A DNA stretch of 64,000 nucleotides from Blumeriella jaapii (lineage: Eukaryota; Ascomycota; Leotiomycetes; Helotiales; Drepanopezizaceae), in assembly GCA_009599575.1 (NCBI GenBank), contig VWND01000001.1, positions 2,294,001 through 2,358,000 of the forward strand, written 5' to 3'. Shown here piece after piece: positions 35,173 through 47,305 of this stretch. The stretch's first letter is position 1. The number at the start of each line of letters is the position of its first letter. A model generated the notes under the pieces. The model was not told the origin of the DNA. It made no database searches and worked only from the letters and a program-made list of their open reading frames with translations. The position numbers and the translations under genes are program-made.

Positions 35173-36027
35173 GTCTCGCGCTCGCGGCCCTTGCACACAC
35201 GCGCAGACGGTCCTCACCACACGAGGAGGAGGAGGAGGAGGAGGAGGAGCGGGCGCCGCAGCGGGGGCCGGAACATTTTCGTCGCAGTCATCACCAGGCA
35301 TTTCTTACGGTCGAGGATGATACCCCACACGCGTGTCATTACTATTCGGGCGCCGCGGCCGGTTCGGTCGCATCTTTTGCTTTTTGCTTTTCGGTGTACG
35401 ACTACTAGATCAGGGATACACGGGTACGCGCCCATTTCGGATCAGCTCCTGGCAGGCATACGGGGCACGATATCTTCGAGCGGAAATTCACGCATTTCAG
35501 GAAATGGCACACGGTCAGGCGAGCGGGCGGAATTTGACACGCATCAAAAGTCGAGCACGATCTCAATTTGAATTTACTCGGGAAAGCAGGTTCTTTGGTT
35601 TTTTTGGTGGTTTTTTTGGAGGGGGCTGTTGGTGTTTTGATTTTGATGACCTTTTGGTCTGTTGGGTTTTCTATTTCAACGAAGAGAGTCGGAGGAGGAG
35701 AGGAGAGGAGAGGAGAGAATCGCGCCACACCCTTTGTAATCGTAGTGTTTTATGCTGGGCCGGAGAAGCTAACCCTTTACTCCCCCTGATGCCATTTACA
35801 ACTCTTGTTTCTTTTCCACCCGATCAATACATACACTTTAATTTTGATTTTTGCGACACTCCCGCACTGGTCTTGTTCTTTGTTCTTGACCGGTGGTCTG
35901 GTCTGCTGCGGATGTTTGTTTGTGTGTGGGTGGGTGGGGTGTGTGGGGACGGAAGGAGGGGAGGGGGGTGTGAATGTGGCTTTTTGCTTTTTGCACGTTC
36001 GTTCGTTCGTTCTTATTCTTAAAATAG

Positions 36028-36558
36028 ATAGGCTGACTGACTGACTGACTGACTGACTGACTGATGGATGGCATTCTACAGCGGGGAAGGAAGGGGTGGG
36101 AAGGGGGGTACTGTAGATTGGTTGGTTGGTTGGTTGGTTGGTTGGTTGGTTGGTTGGTGGGGGGCGGGGGCGGGGGGGGCGGGAAGCTTGTTTGTTGATT
36201 TGGTTATTGAACGTTTCTGTTTGTCTGTCTGTCCGTCTGTCTGTCTGTCTGTCTATCTGTTTGTTTGTCTGTCTGTCTGTCTGTCTGTTGTCTGTCTGTT
36301 CATTTACATTACTGTACACAACTTGAGACTATCATGGGAAGCGAACGTAAGTAAATGGGTAAAGTAAGTGAATGAATTGGTGAAGTGGCTAGTGAATGGG
36401 TGAAGTGGCTAAATAAGGCTGTGTTCTCTCTGTCTGTCTGTCGGTTGGTTGGTTTGGGGGAAGGGGAAGGGGGGAGGGGAAGGGGAAGGGGAAGGGAAAG
36501 GGGGGTTTGGACGTGGTTAGTAGGGTAGGGTAGGGTAGGGTAGGGTAGGGTAGGGTTG
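36028..36558 (+). repeat. (CTGA)n, (GGTT)n, (CTGT)n and (TAGGG)n microsatellites in series
   Basis: The runs are, in order: CTGA/GACT (36033-36064), GGTT (36117-36158), CTGT (36222-36300), GGGGAA (36455-36505) and GGGTA (36521-36556). The last is pentameric and so is not the canonical fungal telomere hexamer. Confidence 0.85.
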
Positions 36559-36667
36559 GGCTGGGTTGGTTGGGTTGGTTGGGTAAAGAGAGGGAGCTGT
36601 TGTTGTGCTGTGTGGAATGGGTTCGAGGTAGGTTTGTTTGATTGTTTGTTTGTGATGTGTAGGCATG

Positions 36668-36966
36668 TATTTGTGGGTGGGTGGGTGAGTTAGTGGGTGG
36701 GTGGGTGGGTGAATAGGTGGGTGAGTGGATGAGTGAGTGAGTGAGTGAGTGAGTTAGTGGGTGGGTGAATAGGTGAGTGAATGGATGAGTGAGTAAGTGG
36801 GTGGGTGAATAGGTGAGTGAATGGATGAGTGAGTGAGTAAATGAGTGAGTGGGTAGTGAGTAAGTGAATAGGTGAGTGAGTGGATGAGTGAGTAAGTGGG
36901 TGGGTGAGTAAGTGAGCAAGTGAGCAAGTGAGCAAGTGAGCAAGTGAGCAAGTGAGCAAGTACGTG
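36668..36966 (+). repeat. GTGAGTGG/GTGAGCAA minisatellite
   Basis: About 300 bases of GTGG, GTGA and GTGAAT units, ending with seven or so exact GTGAGCAA octamers (36910-36960). The open frames over it, reading as Thr/His/Ser/Leu repeats, are artefacts. Confidence 0.85.
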
Positions 36967-39900
36967 AACAAGTAAACAAATAAAAGGGGTGGTTTGAAAA
37001 ACGGCGGGTACAGCACTTCGCTTTACTCCAACTGCATATAACGAACATATGTAGCTCGTAAGTTCTTAAGTATCTTCGCAAGTCCATCGTTAATCGAATA
37101 TTTCATAATGTTCATTTTAGCATCAGGATTTCACTTCTTTCTCTTACGTGCAGTGAGTGCATTATCTATAAAATTACATGTTATTTTCTTGCTATTATAC
37201 ATAATCAACCTTGGCTGGGGGATGTAATATGCGTGTGTGTATGGATAACTGGATTCGTGCTGATCGGGATACTTTTTGGCCTTTTTTTTTTATTGGAGGG
37301 TTGATTGGGCTGGGCTAGGCTTATGTCAGTTGGTTAGGTTAGGTTAGGTTAGCTGGACTTTTTGCAAAAGGAAACGGACGGGGAGAAGGAAAATGGAAAG
37401 AGAAAAGAAAACGAAAAGAAGTTTCTAGGGTGGAGAATGTGCTGGAATGGACTGGAAAGAGAGAATAGGTGCTCTGATTTGATTTGAAATTGGTTGATTT
37501 GAAATTGGTTGATTAATGGTCTGGTTGACTAACGGGTGGTGAGAATAGCGATCCCGTTTTCTGCGGGTTTCGTCCGGGTTTGGCTTTGTGATAGATGCTG
37601 TGCTGTGCCGAGTTAAGGAGAAGCCGATTGTGAGTTAATGATGTGTTTCTTTGTGTTGTTTTCTATTTTCTTATTAATTTTTCTTATAAAAAAATAGGAA
37701 CGGCGATTTATCATTTAGCAAAATATGAATTCATACCGCTGTTTGGTGCGCCGTTCTATATCACATGTTTTATATCATAACCCCCCTTCTTGCTGCGTGA
37801 AGAAATGAATAGAAATAGGTAGTGGATAAATGGAATTCAATTGTGTAAATACCTAAATGAATAATCGGGTCGATGGCTGCTGCTTGGGATTTGGAATTGT
37901 AATTCATTATCTGATACTATACTCACTAATATGAAAAACGTCCGCATTCTGATTTTTCCTTTTATTTTTGGGGTATGGCATTAATCCATTAATAATTTCT
38001 GTTTTTCTTTCTCTTTTTTTCTTTCTTTGGCTCTGACCATAGATGAATAACTTTTCCATCAACATAAGCATTCTTACACGTTACTCACCCGATTGATTAT
38101 TTCGTCTACCACATCCACCACAAACCCAACAATCCAATAATCAATGAATCAAGCGACACGCAAACCAAAACAAGCAAGTTAAAAACCCCCACCCAGACAA
38201 CCCCAGACTCAAGCAACCCCCAAAGGCAAAGAAAGAGTTTGGCTTTCCCGCTCCCTTCTCCGTCTGATCTTCCCAGCCCCCCTTTGTTTCAAAACAAGAC
38301 ACACGACCCTGAACCATTCCGGCCTCCCATGCCTCGCGTACCACCATCTCACACCGTAAATATGCGCCCGTCTATCTGAGCGTAGGAACGCTGACTAAGA
38401 TGCATTGCATTCTCGTACACGTGAAACCATGTTTCCCAACACACACACGCACGGAGAAGACGGGAGAAAGAAGGGCTGTTGGCCTTCACTTGGGTAGGAA
38501 TGTACTGAATTGTATTGTACTGTACTGTACTGTAGGTGCCCTGGGTATGTACGTACATCCTGTATCGGTAGGTCACCTATGTACAATACTGTACCTACAG
38601 TACAGTCCCCACAGTATCTACATACAGCACAGTAGTACACTACACACGCTTACACTCGGGCCTTGGGCCTCGATGCATCCCTCTGCATGCACGCCCTGCT
38701 TGCTGTCTTGATTTCGAGAGTCCAGGCGCGCATGCCTATGTGTGTGTGTGTGTGTGTGTGGCGCTCGGTCTGCAGGTCTCGCGACAAGTCTGTGATTATT
38801 ACATATCTACTGTATGTACTGTACTGTACTGTACAAGGTGCGAGTGAGTGCTTCGTTAGGTAGGGCTGCAGCGTTCGGCAGGATTGGCATCTGCCTTGCG
38901 GGCCGGCGTGTCTGTGCGAAATGGGAGGGGAGGGGGGTATTCTAGAAGATGGGGGTTTTTTGGGTTGTTTCCGGTGTTTTGGGTTGGAAAGGGGGGGGGG
39001 GGGGGGTTGTGCTTGGTTGCTTGGATGCGGTGAGATGTCCGGTAAGCGAGCGAGCGAGCGAGCGAGCGAGCAAGCGAGGCACAGCAGAGAAGTTCGTTCG
39101 TTCGTTCGTAGGTACAGAGGATACAGGGAAAATCTGAATTAGGAAAATCTTGTAATATATTGAAATAGGAAGAAGAAAAAGAAGAAGATGAAGATGAAAA
39201 CGAAAAAGATGAAGAGTAGCGTCGGAAGAATTCGATATATTTGCGTGACCTACCTTCTGGCTAGCCAGCGTATTATATCGTATATTCTTAATGATTGAAA
39301 AAGAAGAGAACAAATACAGGAACACGCGGAGCAAAGGGCCGTGACGCTGACTCCCAACCACCATCAAAGGCTGACGATACAGCAGAGTCGATACCCCTAC
39401 TCATCCAATCAATGGCGCTGCATAATCAGCGAGCGAGCCATGTAATGGGTTGGTTGGGTTGGGCTGGGTGGGATTGGGTTGGCGACATGCACATGCAGAA
39501 TGCCATACTACGGTAGAAGTATCCTGCTGTCGAATAAGCATGCATGCTGCTTCCCTTCCCTTCCCGACGGGCTTTGATTTGGCTGGGTTACACGACTGCT
39601 AGTACGACACATGTAGTGTACAGACGTACTGTACATACGGTAGCTGCAGATGGGATGGGCTTTGGGTACGGTGACCGTAAGCGGGAGATGATTGGGTGGG
39701 GAACTGGGAATGGATGGGTGTTTCTCGTTGGAGGCTTCTCTGGATGCTTATTTATGGAGGGAGAAGGGATCAGGGTCATCGGTGCTCGTAGATATGTACT
39801 GTACTGTAGGTAGGAGGAGGTTGTCCGAGTGGCAAGTGAGATTGGGAGGGACTGGAACTCACGACTGTGCATTTCTGGATCGAGGAGGGGGGAGTTGTAG

Positions 39901-40227
39901 ATGAGAAGCAATCAATGTAAACACTCGGGACAGATAAGCGAGACGAGAAAAAGGAGAGGGCAATTCAATGCGACCAAAACATCAGCCATCCCACCCATCC
40001 TCCCGATCAACCCGTGAAGTAGTCCGCCCCCAACCATGTTGGCTGGCGATGCTTCCCTTCTCCCCGGGATGGTCTATTTATATCCTCCCATCTCGCATCC
40101 ACCAGGTGGCGCGCAGGCGCCACAAAACGTTTAAAAATCTCGTCGACTCTGTTGACGCTTGGCGACGCCATGTTCGACGCATCCATCATAGGTGCTGTGC
40201 CGACAGCGAGGTGATTCGACTTCCAGC

Positions 40228-41381
40228 ATGCATTATATCCGCTTCCTCAAGACACCACGACGAGTGGGGCCGTCAAGCGTAGGGGCTCTCATCACCATCA
40301 CCAACGATCTCGGCGACGACTTTCTGGCCGCGACGATCCCAATCTGTGCCCATCTGGAAGATGCTCAGGGCAAGGTCCTCTCCCGTGACGATGCGGCTCA
40401 CGGCGTTTTCTGGCATGCCAGTTGTGCCCAATCGGGCTTGTCGGTCCAAGTCGACCTCCCCAGCGCGCGCCGGGACAGCGACAGCGTGACAATGTACATC
40501 GGGCCGCTCGAGATCCGGAGGTTCCGGACTTGGTCGCCGTCCGCAGCTGGCAGGACGTGCTTGCTCACGACCAGGGCGGCGTGGTGGGAATCCGAGCGCC
40601 GGTGGGCGAGACGGGCGTGTGTGAACGAGTCTTTGACCATGAGGACGGAGGGCTCCAGCTCCATGTCTGGGAAGAGACGGGCAACTCCATCGCTCGACAC
40701 ATCTGGTAGGCCTTCGCCAACTCACGCACTCACTCACTCGCTGGGCGTCCATCCGCTGACCGGAATCCCAGGGATGCCGGCCTCGTGCTCGCCGCCTCTC
40801 TCACGGCCATCTCTGCCCGTTCAGCCAGCCCCCTTCCGCGTCTCCCGTGCCTCGAAGCCAGGCTCGGCCGGCCGGGCCTGAAAGTCATCGAGCTCGGCGC
40901 CGGCTGTGGCATCGTCGGCCTCACGCTCGCGCGCCTCGCGCGCCCCAACCTCTCCCTCGTCACCCTCACCGACCTCCCGGCCGCGACGTCGATCCTGACG
41001 CGGAACCTCTCCCCGGGCGTCCTCGCCGGGGCTCGTCCGTCCCCGACGCACGCCGTCCTCGACTGGACCGCCGCCCTGCCGCCGGACGTCGCAGCGACCG
41101 CCTGGGACCTCGTCCTCGTGGCCGACTGCACGTACAACCCCGACTCCATCCCGGATCTCGTGGCTACGTTCGGCCGGCTGGCGGAGGCGAACGCGGGCGT
41201 CATGGTCCTGCTGGCGATGAAGGACAGGCATCGCTCGGAGGGCCTGTTCTTCCCCGAGATGAAGGGCGCCGGGTGGGAGGAGAGGGAGAAGGCGGTTGTG
41301 AGGGTGCCTGTGTTGGGAGGCGAGGGCGAGGAGATCAGGATCTTTGTTTACCAGCGAGAGAAAATCTCGTCTCGTGATTGA
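40228..41381 (+). CDS. METTL21/EFM-type protein-lysine methyltransferase
   Basis: Exons 40228-40493, 40547-40705 and 40772-41381, introns of 53 and 66 nt, 344 aa. The start MHYIRFLKTPR is the usual N-terminus of this fungal family; an in-frame ATG 12 codons upstream is not favoured. Exon 1 carries ITITNDLGDDFL, exon 2 WQDVLAHDQGGVVGIRAP and the family hallmark LHVWEETGNSIARHIWDAG (split by intron 2). Exon 3 has the SAM-binding motif I VIELGAGCGIVGLTLA (about residues 180-195), LTDLPAATSILTRNL (motif II region) and LVLVADCTYNPDSIPDLV, where the family normally has a D-x-x-Y. The enzyme is expected to methylate lysines on translation or chaperone proteins in the cytosol; the exact substrate cannot be read. 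The apparent frame break at 40494 is explained by intron 1. Confidence 0.88.
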
Positions 41382-41864
41382 GGATGTCGTTGTGGTCTGT
41401 GGGACAGCGACCTCTTGATGGAGAGACGAGTCGAAATGTGAATCCCATTTTTGTAATGTTTGCAAGTGTGGGCTGGGCGTGGTTCAGATGGTTTGACACC
41501 TCTATGTAGTCTTATCTATTAGACGGGCGTATGGCCCAAACAAAACAATCGCATCCACTACTTCCTGAGAACTCTCCCCCTTCCTTCCTTCCTTCCTCTC
41601 CCGTCTTCCACCCCATCCCATCCCATCACATCACCACTTACCCAAATACCTACCATCTACTTACTCAAATACTTACCCAACTACTTATCCAAATGCTCAA
41701 CCAACTACTCACAGCATCCTCTGCTAATCCATCCATACACACACGCACACACACACACACACAAATACACCCAATCAATCACCAACTCTATATACCCAGC
41801 CCCGTCCAGTCCAGCCAGCTCACACCCCTCCCAAACAACAACCCCCTTCAAAAACGAACCCTAG
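41382..41864. other. Intergenic, C-rich simple sequence
   Basis: Contains CTTCCTTCC and CCATCC runs, TACTTACCCAAAT-type repeats (41640-41710) and (CA)n at 41742-41765. No gene is seen. Confidence 0.5.
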
Positions 41865-42152
41865 ATGCTCCAGACACAGAGAGATGAGAGCCCACCCCCC
41901 CTCCGTGCCATGGTCTGCTGTCAGTGCGGCCAAATCACCTTCTTCACCGGCGACAACGCGAACCTGATGTGTCGCAACGAGGCGTGCCGGCATAGCTTGT
42001 GCACGCGCTGCGTGTTGGGCCTTCTTCATTCTTCAGAAGGGACGGAAGATGCGGGTGCGGGTGCTGATTCTGGTTCTGGTTCTGGTTCTGGAGCTGGGGC
42101 TGGGGCTGGGGCTGGAAAGGGCGCGGAAGAGGGTACAGCGTTAGGTGGATGA
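41865..42152 (+). CDS. Candidate small Cys-rich (zinc-binding) protein
   Basis: 95-codon frame, or 81 codons if the second Met (MVCCQCG, 41907) is used. It shows CCQCG, then CRNEACRHSLCTRCV. The spacing CxxC-x(n)-C-x4-C-x4-C-x2-C resembles the small zinc-ribbon/RING-like proteins common in ascomycetes. The C-terminal 45 residues are Gly/Ser/Ala repeats made by a TCTGGT/GCTGGG microsatellite (42056-42120). No intron or family match is certain, and it could be part of a larger spliced gene. Confidence 0.4.
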   Translation: MLQTQRDESPPPLRAMVCCQCGQITFFTGDNANLMCRNEACRHSLCTRCVLGLLHSSEGTEDAGAGADSGSGSGSGAGAGAGAGKGAEEGTALGG

Positions 42153-42425
42153 CGAGCAAAGTTGGAGGAAGAGAAGGGCTAAAGGGGAGATGCTGAAACA
42201 TGAGAAGGTATTGGAATATTTGTATAGGTGGAGTGTGGAATGGGGAGGTGTATGCATAGAGATGGCATCCGGGAAGTTACCATAGACTAGCTCGAGAGCG
42301 TGAGGAAGCGAGGAAGCGAGGAAGCGAAAAAGCGAAAAAGCGATCGATGGAATGGTAGATGAGCTTCGGTTCGGCACACACTGGGTTCTTCTATGATACT
42401 CAAGAAAATCGATGAAAAGAAACCT

Positions 42426-42702
42426 TCAACTGCCAATTTTACGGTGGCTTGGTGCGGTGCTTGTTGAAAAGACAGACTCGGCTGGCGATTTTACCTTCTT
42501 TTTCTCGGCAATTTCTTCCAACTCCTTCCTTTTCTGCATCTGCTATAAACCGTACCGTGCCTGCTGCTGCCTCGTGTAGCGGTCGGGTTACTGAGTTGAG
42601 TTCCCCAGGGCAAAGGGTGGGTCAATGCCTGACAGGAACATCGTCCGGCTTGACATCCCCGCGGTTGACCTGGGAGAATTGGTATGGGCCGTCCCAAGAC
42701 AT
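42426..42702 (-). CDS. Candidate small basic protein (two exons)
   Basis: Exon 1 42634-42702 (MSWDGPYQFSQVNRGDVKPD...), a possible 94-nt intron (42540-42633, GTCAGG...TAGCAG), and exon 2 42426-42539 (MQKRKELEEIAEKKK... ending in HRKIGS). Together they give 60 aa in phase. The codon texture of exon 1 and the Lys/Glu helix of exon 2 look protein-like. The donor is not the usual GTANGT, and I do not recognise the family. Without splicing, the frame ends six bases into the intron. Confidence 0.4.
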
Positions 42703-45700
42703 CTTGGTGATGGGGGCGGTAGTGGTGGCGGCGTAGTGGTCACGATTGTGAATTTTGAGGCGATAGTAGTGGTTGTACGATAGTAGTGGTAGCAGTGGTG
42801 GTCTCAGGGGTGGCCGCGTTATGATTTTAGTGCGATGTTCGTAAACGGAGTAGTTATTAGAAGGCTGGAAAGAATAGCTGCTAGTGCCTGCGTAATGTTT
42901 TAATTTGAATGCTCCTTTCCCTCTGACTTCGGCTTTGGAAGGTTGACAGGTGTCTATGTCTGTGGTTCGAGCTCGCTTAACTTTGTCAAAGCAAACAAGA
43001 GACAAAAGGACCCCTTTGCCCGAGATGTAACACACCAAATGCACTTCTTTATTGGAAAAGGCGAGAAAAGTCATATACATAGTTTAGGCTGCAATCAGAA
43101 ATTTTGAAGCTAAAACTGCCCAAAGGTTAGTTCTCTCCGAGGGGCTCTTAATCCTCTTATTCTAAACCGGCTTGGTATCGACTTCCCGTCAGCATACCAA
43201 TTATTATGCTGGTTTCCCAGCCACCAAGTGCGAGAATAAGATTTCAGAAAAGCCATAATTTTGCTACATGGAGTAGCAACAGATTTCTATTGGTAAAAGC
43301 CGAAACCACCCCTAGTTACTTTCTCTCCCTCTACCTGCCCTCCCAGATGGCACGCCGGTATCCTGGCTTCTAACCCGAGCTTACACTTTATTTGGTTTAC
43401 AACTGCAACTATGTCCAAATCTGGTTCAGATAAATCGGGTTTTAAATAGCTCCTTGTCAGTCTTACCGCGTCAAATATCCCCTTTCCTGCTTCTTTTTGA
43501 CATCGTTCCCGAGTTCCTTACTCTCCAATCCACACATTCCGTTCCGCGGCATGTACCGGCGGCTGGAGTTCTATACCCGCCCTCTTTTCCTACTGATGTG
43601 CGACCTTGGACAAGGCGTCCTCGTCTCTGCAGCTCTTTGACGATACAGTTTATTTGCACGGAAATCCATTTCATGCACTAGCGAACTAAGTATACAATAA
43701 GCTTGAAATTGACAACCCGATGTCCTCAACATGAAACTCACGCCACTCTTTGCACCACAGTTGTTGAGCATTACGCGCAAGACGTAGGGTAGGTATTTAA
43801 TCCAGAGCTCACACGCATAAATATCATCTAAACTTCAATTTCTTGGATGCATTTTTGAACATTAGTGAGCATAGAGATTCTCAACATTTTCTGTCGGGAT
43901 TTATTTAATTTTAAGCAAAGATCACAAATTCGCAAACGTAACATTTATGATGAAAAGACTCGAGTTGACAAACCTTTTACTGGGTCTGTCAGGAATACTG
44001 TAAAAGCAGGCACAAAACCATACAGTTACGGCCATATATCGGTGGGTAAAAATAGCTTGGAAATGCTCTACAAAGAACCAGAAAACACACTACAACGTAA
44101 GGTAGAGCTATGAGCCGGAGAAGAGGCCTTGAAATTGTAGTATCTAAGGGGTAGAGCTGCTTTTATCCCGTGGAGGGTGGTAAGATGCAGGGCCCACAAG
44201 TGAGAAACTAACTAAAAACACTGGTTTCTGAAAGCTCAAAAGCACCACCACTTTACAATACCTACCTTATCACTTAGGTACGTGGAAAGACATAGTAGAT
44301 AGAATTTGCGCTCCAAACGATAGCAATCAAAGCATTCTCCCTTAGCTGTGAATTGCAAGATCGTTGACACGTTTCTTCCAAGCTAACCACGCATTTGCAT
44401 AAACATCCATCCCCTGCACAAAAATTGCTTCTTCGACTCCCATCCTAAATGTCTCTTTGCCCTCCCAGAACTCCCATTTATACTTGTGATCATAGCCATG
44501 GTAAACAGATCTTCTCCGCATCCCGCAAGCTGCACCATACCCTGCAGTCCCAACTCCTTACCAGCAGCCACCAACATGTCCCTCATGCTCTCCTGACTCG
44601 CTACAAGACTAAAACGGGCTATACACCATTCCCAGATATCAAGGGCAATTTGACGACGGCGGCGTGGAAGCCAGACGCGACATTATCATCGTGCACAAGA
44701 TCTTCTTACCTATCCTCTTCAGTCTCCTACAATCCCGTGCCTCTATGCTAGAATCGTTGTTTTGAATAAGCCCCGGCAAGCGAATATCAACATAGGTTGA
44801 CTTCAGGTTAGCCTCGGCTCGTACTTGAGCATCATTTTCGGCCAATTTCTGGGTTTTTAAAAGCGCACCTATCGAAGTTTACCTACGCCTGGTCTACTTT
44901 CCAGCAATATCTCCTCCACTCACTCACTGATTGACCACAATTTTTTGATTGACGACGGGGGTTTCCAGATTGGGGCATTCTCAGATGAAATTGTGCCGTG
45001 ATATAGTTGCTGATGTAAACCATCTGTGGCAGCTTCCTGTTATCAGCTCCGCGGAGTCGAGAAGTGTCAATGCCGAAATCTTATACAGCTTTGGGTATGA
45101 ATCGTTGTTTATGCTAATATCTTGAGCAATTGATAAGTTTGATTAACTTTTTAAAAGTTAAGTCATACGTTTTTTCTCAAATGAATCCAACTAAGGTAAA
45201 GATGCGCAAGAAATCATTTTCAAATGCGCCATGGAAATTTCAAGCGCATTTAGATCAACGTCGAATTGAGTAAATGACGACGATCCAAGAAAATAAGTGC
45301 GCTGACAAGGTCAAAATGTATGCTTTTATTCGGTTTTGGGTCCATGAAATAACTTTAAATCGAAAGGAGAATGCTTTGATTTGTTGAAATGCGTGCCTCA
45401 TGTTTATGACAAGTTAAGTAAATAACTATGACTCGAAATGATGATGATGGTGATATTATTTAACGTTTGGAAGGGGCAGTGAAACTGCGCAACCTCAAGC
45501 CTTCCGCAGGGCATTGGCAACGTGCTAAGCTGGGGATTTTTACATATAAGAGACCCTCGAGAAAGCAGTTATATAAAAGAAATGTGTGACAAATGGTCCG
45601 CTATTTGAGCACTTCCTTTACAAGCGGGATAGTTTTCCATTGAGTTCGTAAAGTCAAACTTCGATAAAGCAAACGTGTCGACGCTGAAGGAGCTGGGTGT

Positions 45701-47305
45701 TTCTGCGGGTTATGCGACCGTTAGTCAAGCCAGAATGGCGAACTCTTTAGAAAGCAAACGAAAACATAAGAAATCTTTCCTTTTCTCCACCAAAATCCCG
45801 AATCGCTAGTAATATATTGACTCGGAATGAAAGTGCTACGCTAAGTCAATTCATTCTCCGCCGGATCGAGTACAACCCAGAAGACCACGCATTGCAAGCC
45901 AATCTCCTCACTCTAATCACTGCTGCAGTCAGCTTCTGAGAATCGCAAACTAAATGCAAAGAACGGTTTCGGATACTACCTCTATCAAGCCATCTTCGCA
46001 CCAAGCGAGTAATGCCACGACCAGCACATCACTCCAAGCTCTCGAAAAACGAGCCAATGGTAGCTTCGTTGGTTGATAACAAAAATGTAAGTGACAGCAA
46101 GCATCACGCGCGGGAAAACCGACCGAGTAGAATAAGGTAGCTCAAGTTTCAAAAAGGGAGGAGCATTATTGGTTGATTCCGAAGGCGGGTTTTCAACACA
46201 CGAAGAATAAACGGACGGCAGATCCGTACCCCAGAGCTCAGACAGATAGATCTTAAGCAGTTTCTTGATGTGCGAAATTTACTCCGTTGGGAAAGCAAAG
46301 TTGTACACTGCCCAGGCGCGCAGAACCCGACCTAAGATCGACACCTTTTAAATCCAAAGCACCATCGAAGTGCCAGAGATAGTGAATCCGTATAGCATGA
46401 CGTGTTCAGCTCTGTCTGTGACTGAAAAGACCACTAGCCTGGTTCAACTGTAGTCGACGAAATATCTGCTATTAAAGTCAACTGCGACGGTAGAGTTTCT
46501 CAACCAGGATCATTGCCCATCCATTCCAAACACCTCAAAAGGAGGAAGCTTTCAGCTGTGTATAGACGCGTGTCGTAGGAATCAAATCTCCGCCTGCTTA
46601 CGATTTTACAATTCACAGCAACATTCAAATCAAGACGCGTGAAAGGTTTACTAAGCGGTGTACTTGAATAGCAGTAAAAAGTTGAATGACAACCAAGTAA
46701 AAGCGTGACGACATTCGATATACCTCAAACAGGGCTAATGCAGCAAAGCAGAGGATATGACGATATAGCTAAGCATAACTGCGTTCCAGACGCTGATACG
46801 CAACTCTCCTCAAGAGAATGGTAAGGGGACGGAGCTCCATCAGCGCGGAACCTTTCCAGACACTTTTACTGATCGCACAAGAACGTCTGGATCCACACAC
46901 ATCGTTCATCCGACGAAGACCGACACAAGCGAGGATTGGAAATGGAATGGGAAAAGGCGGATTATTTATAGCATTGCTCGACGCTCGCTTCTGGCGCCCC
47001 ACGTGATCAAATATTCCCGAAAAGGCAGTGGCTGTGGCTCTCACAAGCTTTGTTTCAATAAAACGCCATGAAGCATCATTCAATGCTCCATTCCATACGT
47101 TTGTTCCTGTAAAGAATGTTGGTGGCGAAGAGAAGGTGTTGATATCGCGTTACAGGGGGTTTGCTTGAGGAAAAGACAGGATCAACAGCGACAAATACCC
47201 TCGGCACGTCCTACATACATGCTGAATTCCCTGAAAATCGAAATGTACTCGCGTGTATTAACTTTAGCTTTCGAAAAATTTATTCACAAGATCCCCCGAA
47301 AACAT
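42703..47305. other. AT-rich gene-empty block
   Basis: 4.6 kb with short broken frames and no recognisable gene. The second copy of the SINE-like element is at 45440-45541. The low GC compared with flanking genes is compatible with old RIP-mutated repeats, but no parent element can be recognised. Confidence 0.5.
45440..45541 (-). mobile_element. SINE-like short element, copy B
   Basis: Over about 75 bases (45467-45540) it matches copy A (27511-27584) with only a few changes, including shared GGGGCAGTGAAACTGCG and CGTGCTAAGCTGGGGATTT. Its stem is GGAAGG (45469-45474) with CCTTCC (45500-45505), so the pair that is G:C in copy A is A:T here and the pairing is kept. The tail on the minus strand is CAT-rich. 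No clear target-site duplication is visible. Confidence 0.7.

Larger units (their letters stand above)
35173..40227. other. Intergenic region dominated by simple repeats
   Basis: No gene recognised in 5 kb. The part up to 36.1 kb is 3' flank with (GGA)n at 35220-35250. Then follow the repeat tracts listed separately (36028-36966), an AT-rich stretch (37.0-38.1 kb), TACTGTAC motifs (38510-38640, 38811-38835, 39620, 39797-39812), (TG)n at 38741-38760, and (GCGA)n at 39045-39076. The last 200 bases lead into the methyltransferase gene. Confidence 0.55.

Noticed and set aside
36521..36556. Internal telomere repeat
   Set aside because: The unit is the pentamer GGGTA, not TTAGGG, and other simple repeats surround it.
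36389..37087. Minus-strand frame of Thr/His/Ser/Leu repeats
   Set aside because: Direct translation of the GTGA/GTGG minisatellite.
40494..40546. Apparent frameshift in the methyltransferase
   Set aside because: A 53-nt GT-AG intron in the right phase restores the conserved WQDVLAHDQGG block, so no lesion is needed.
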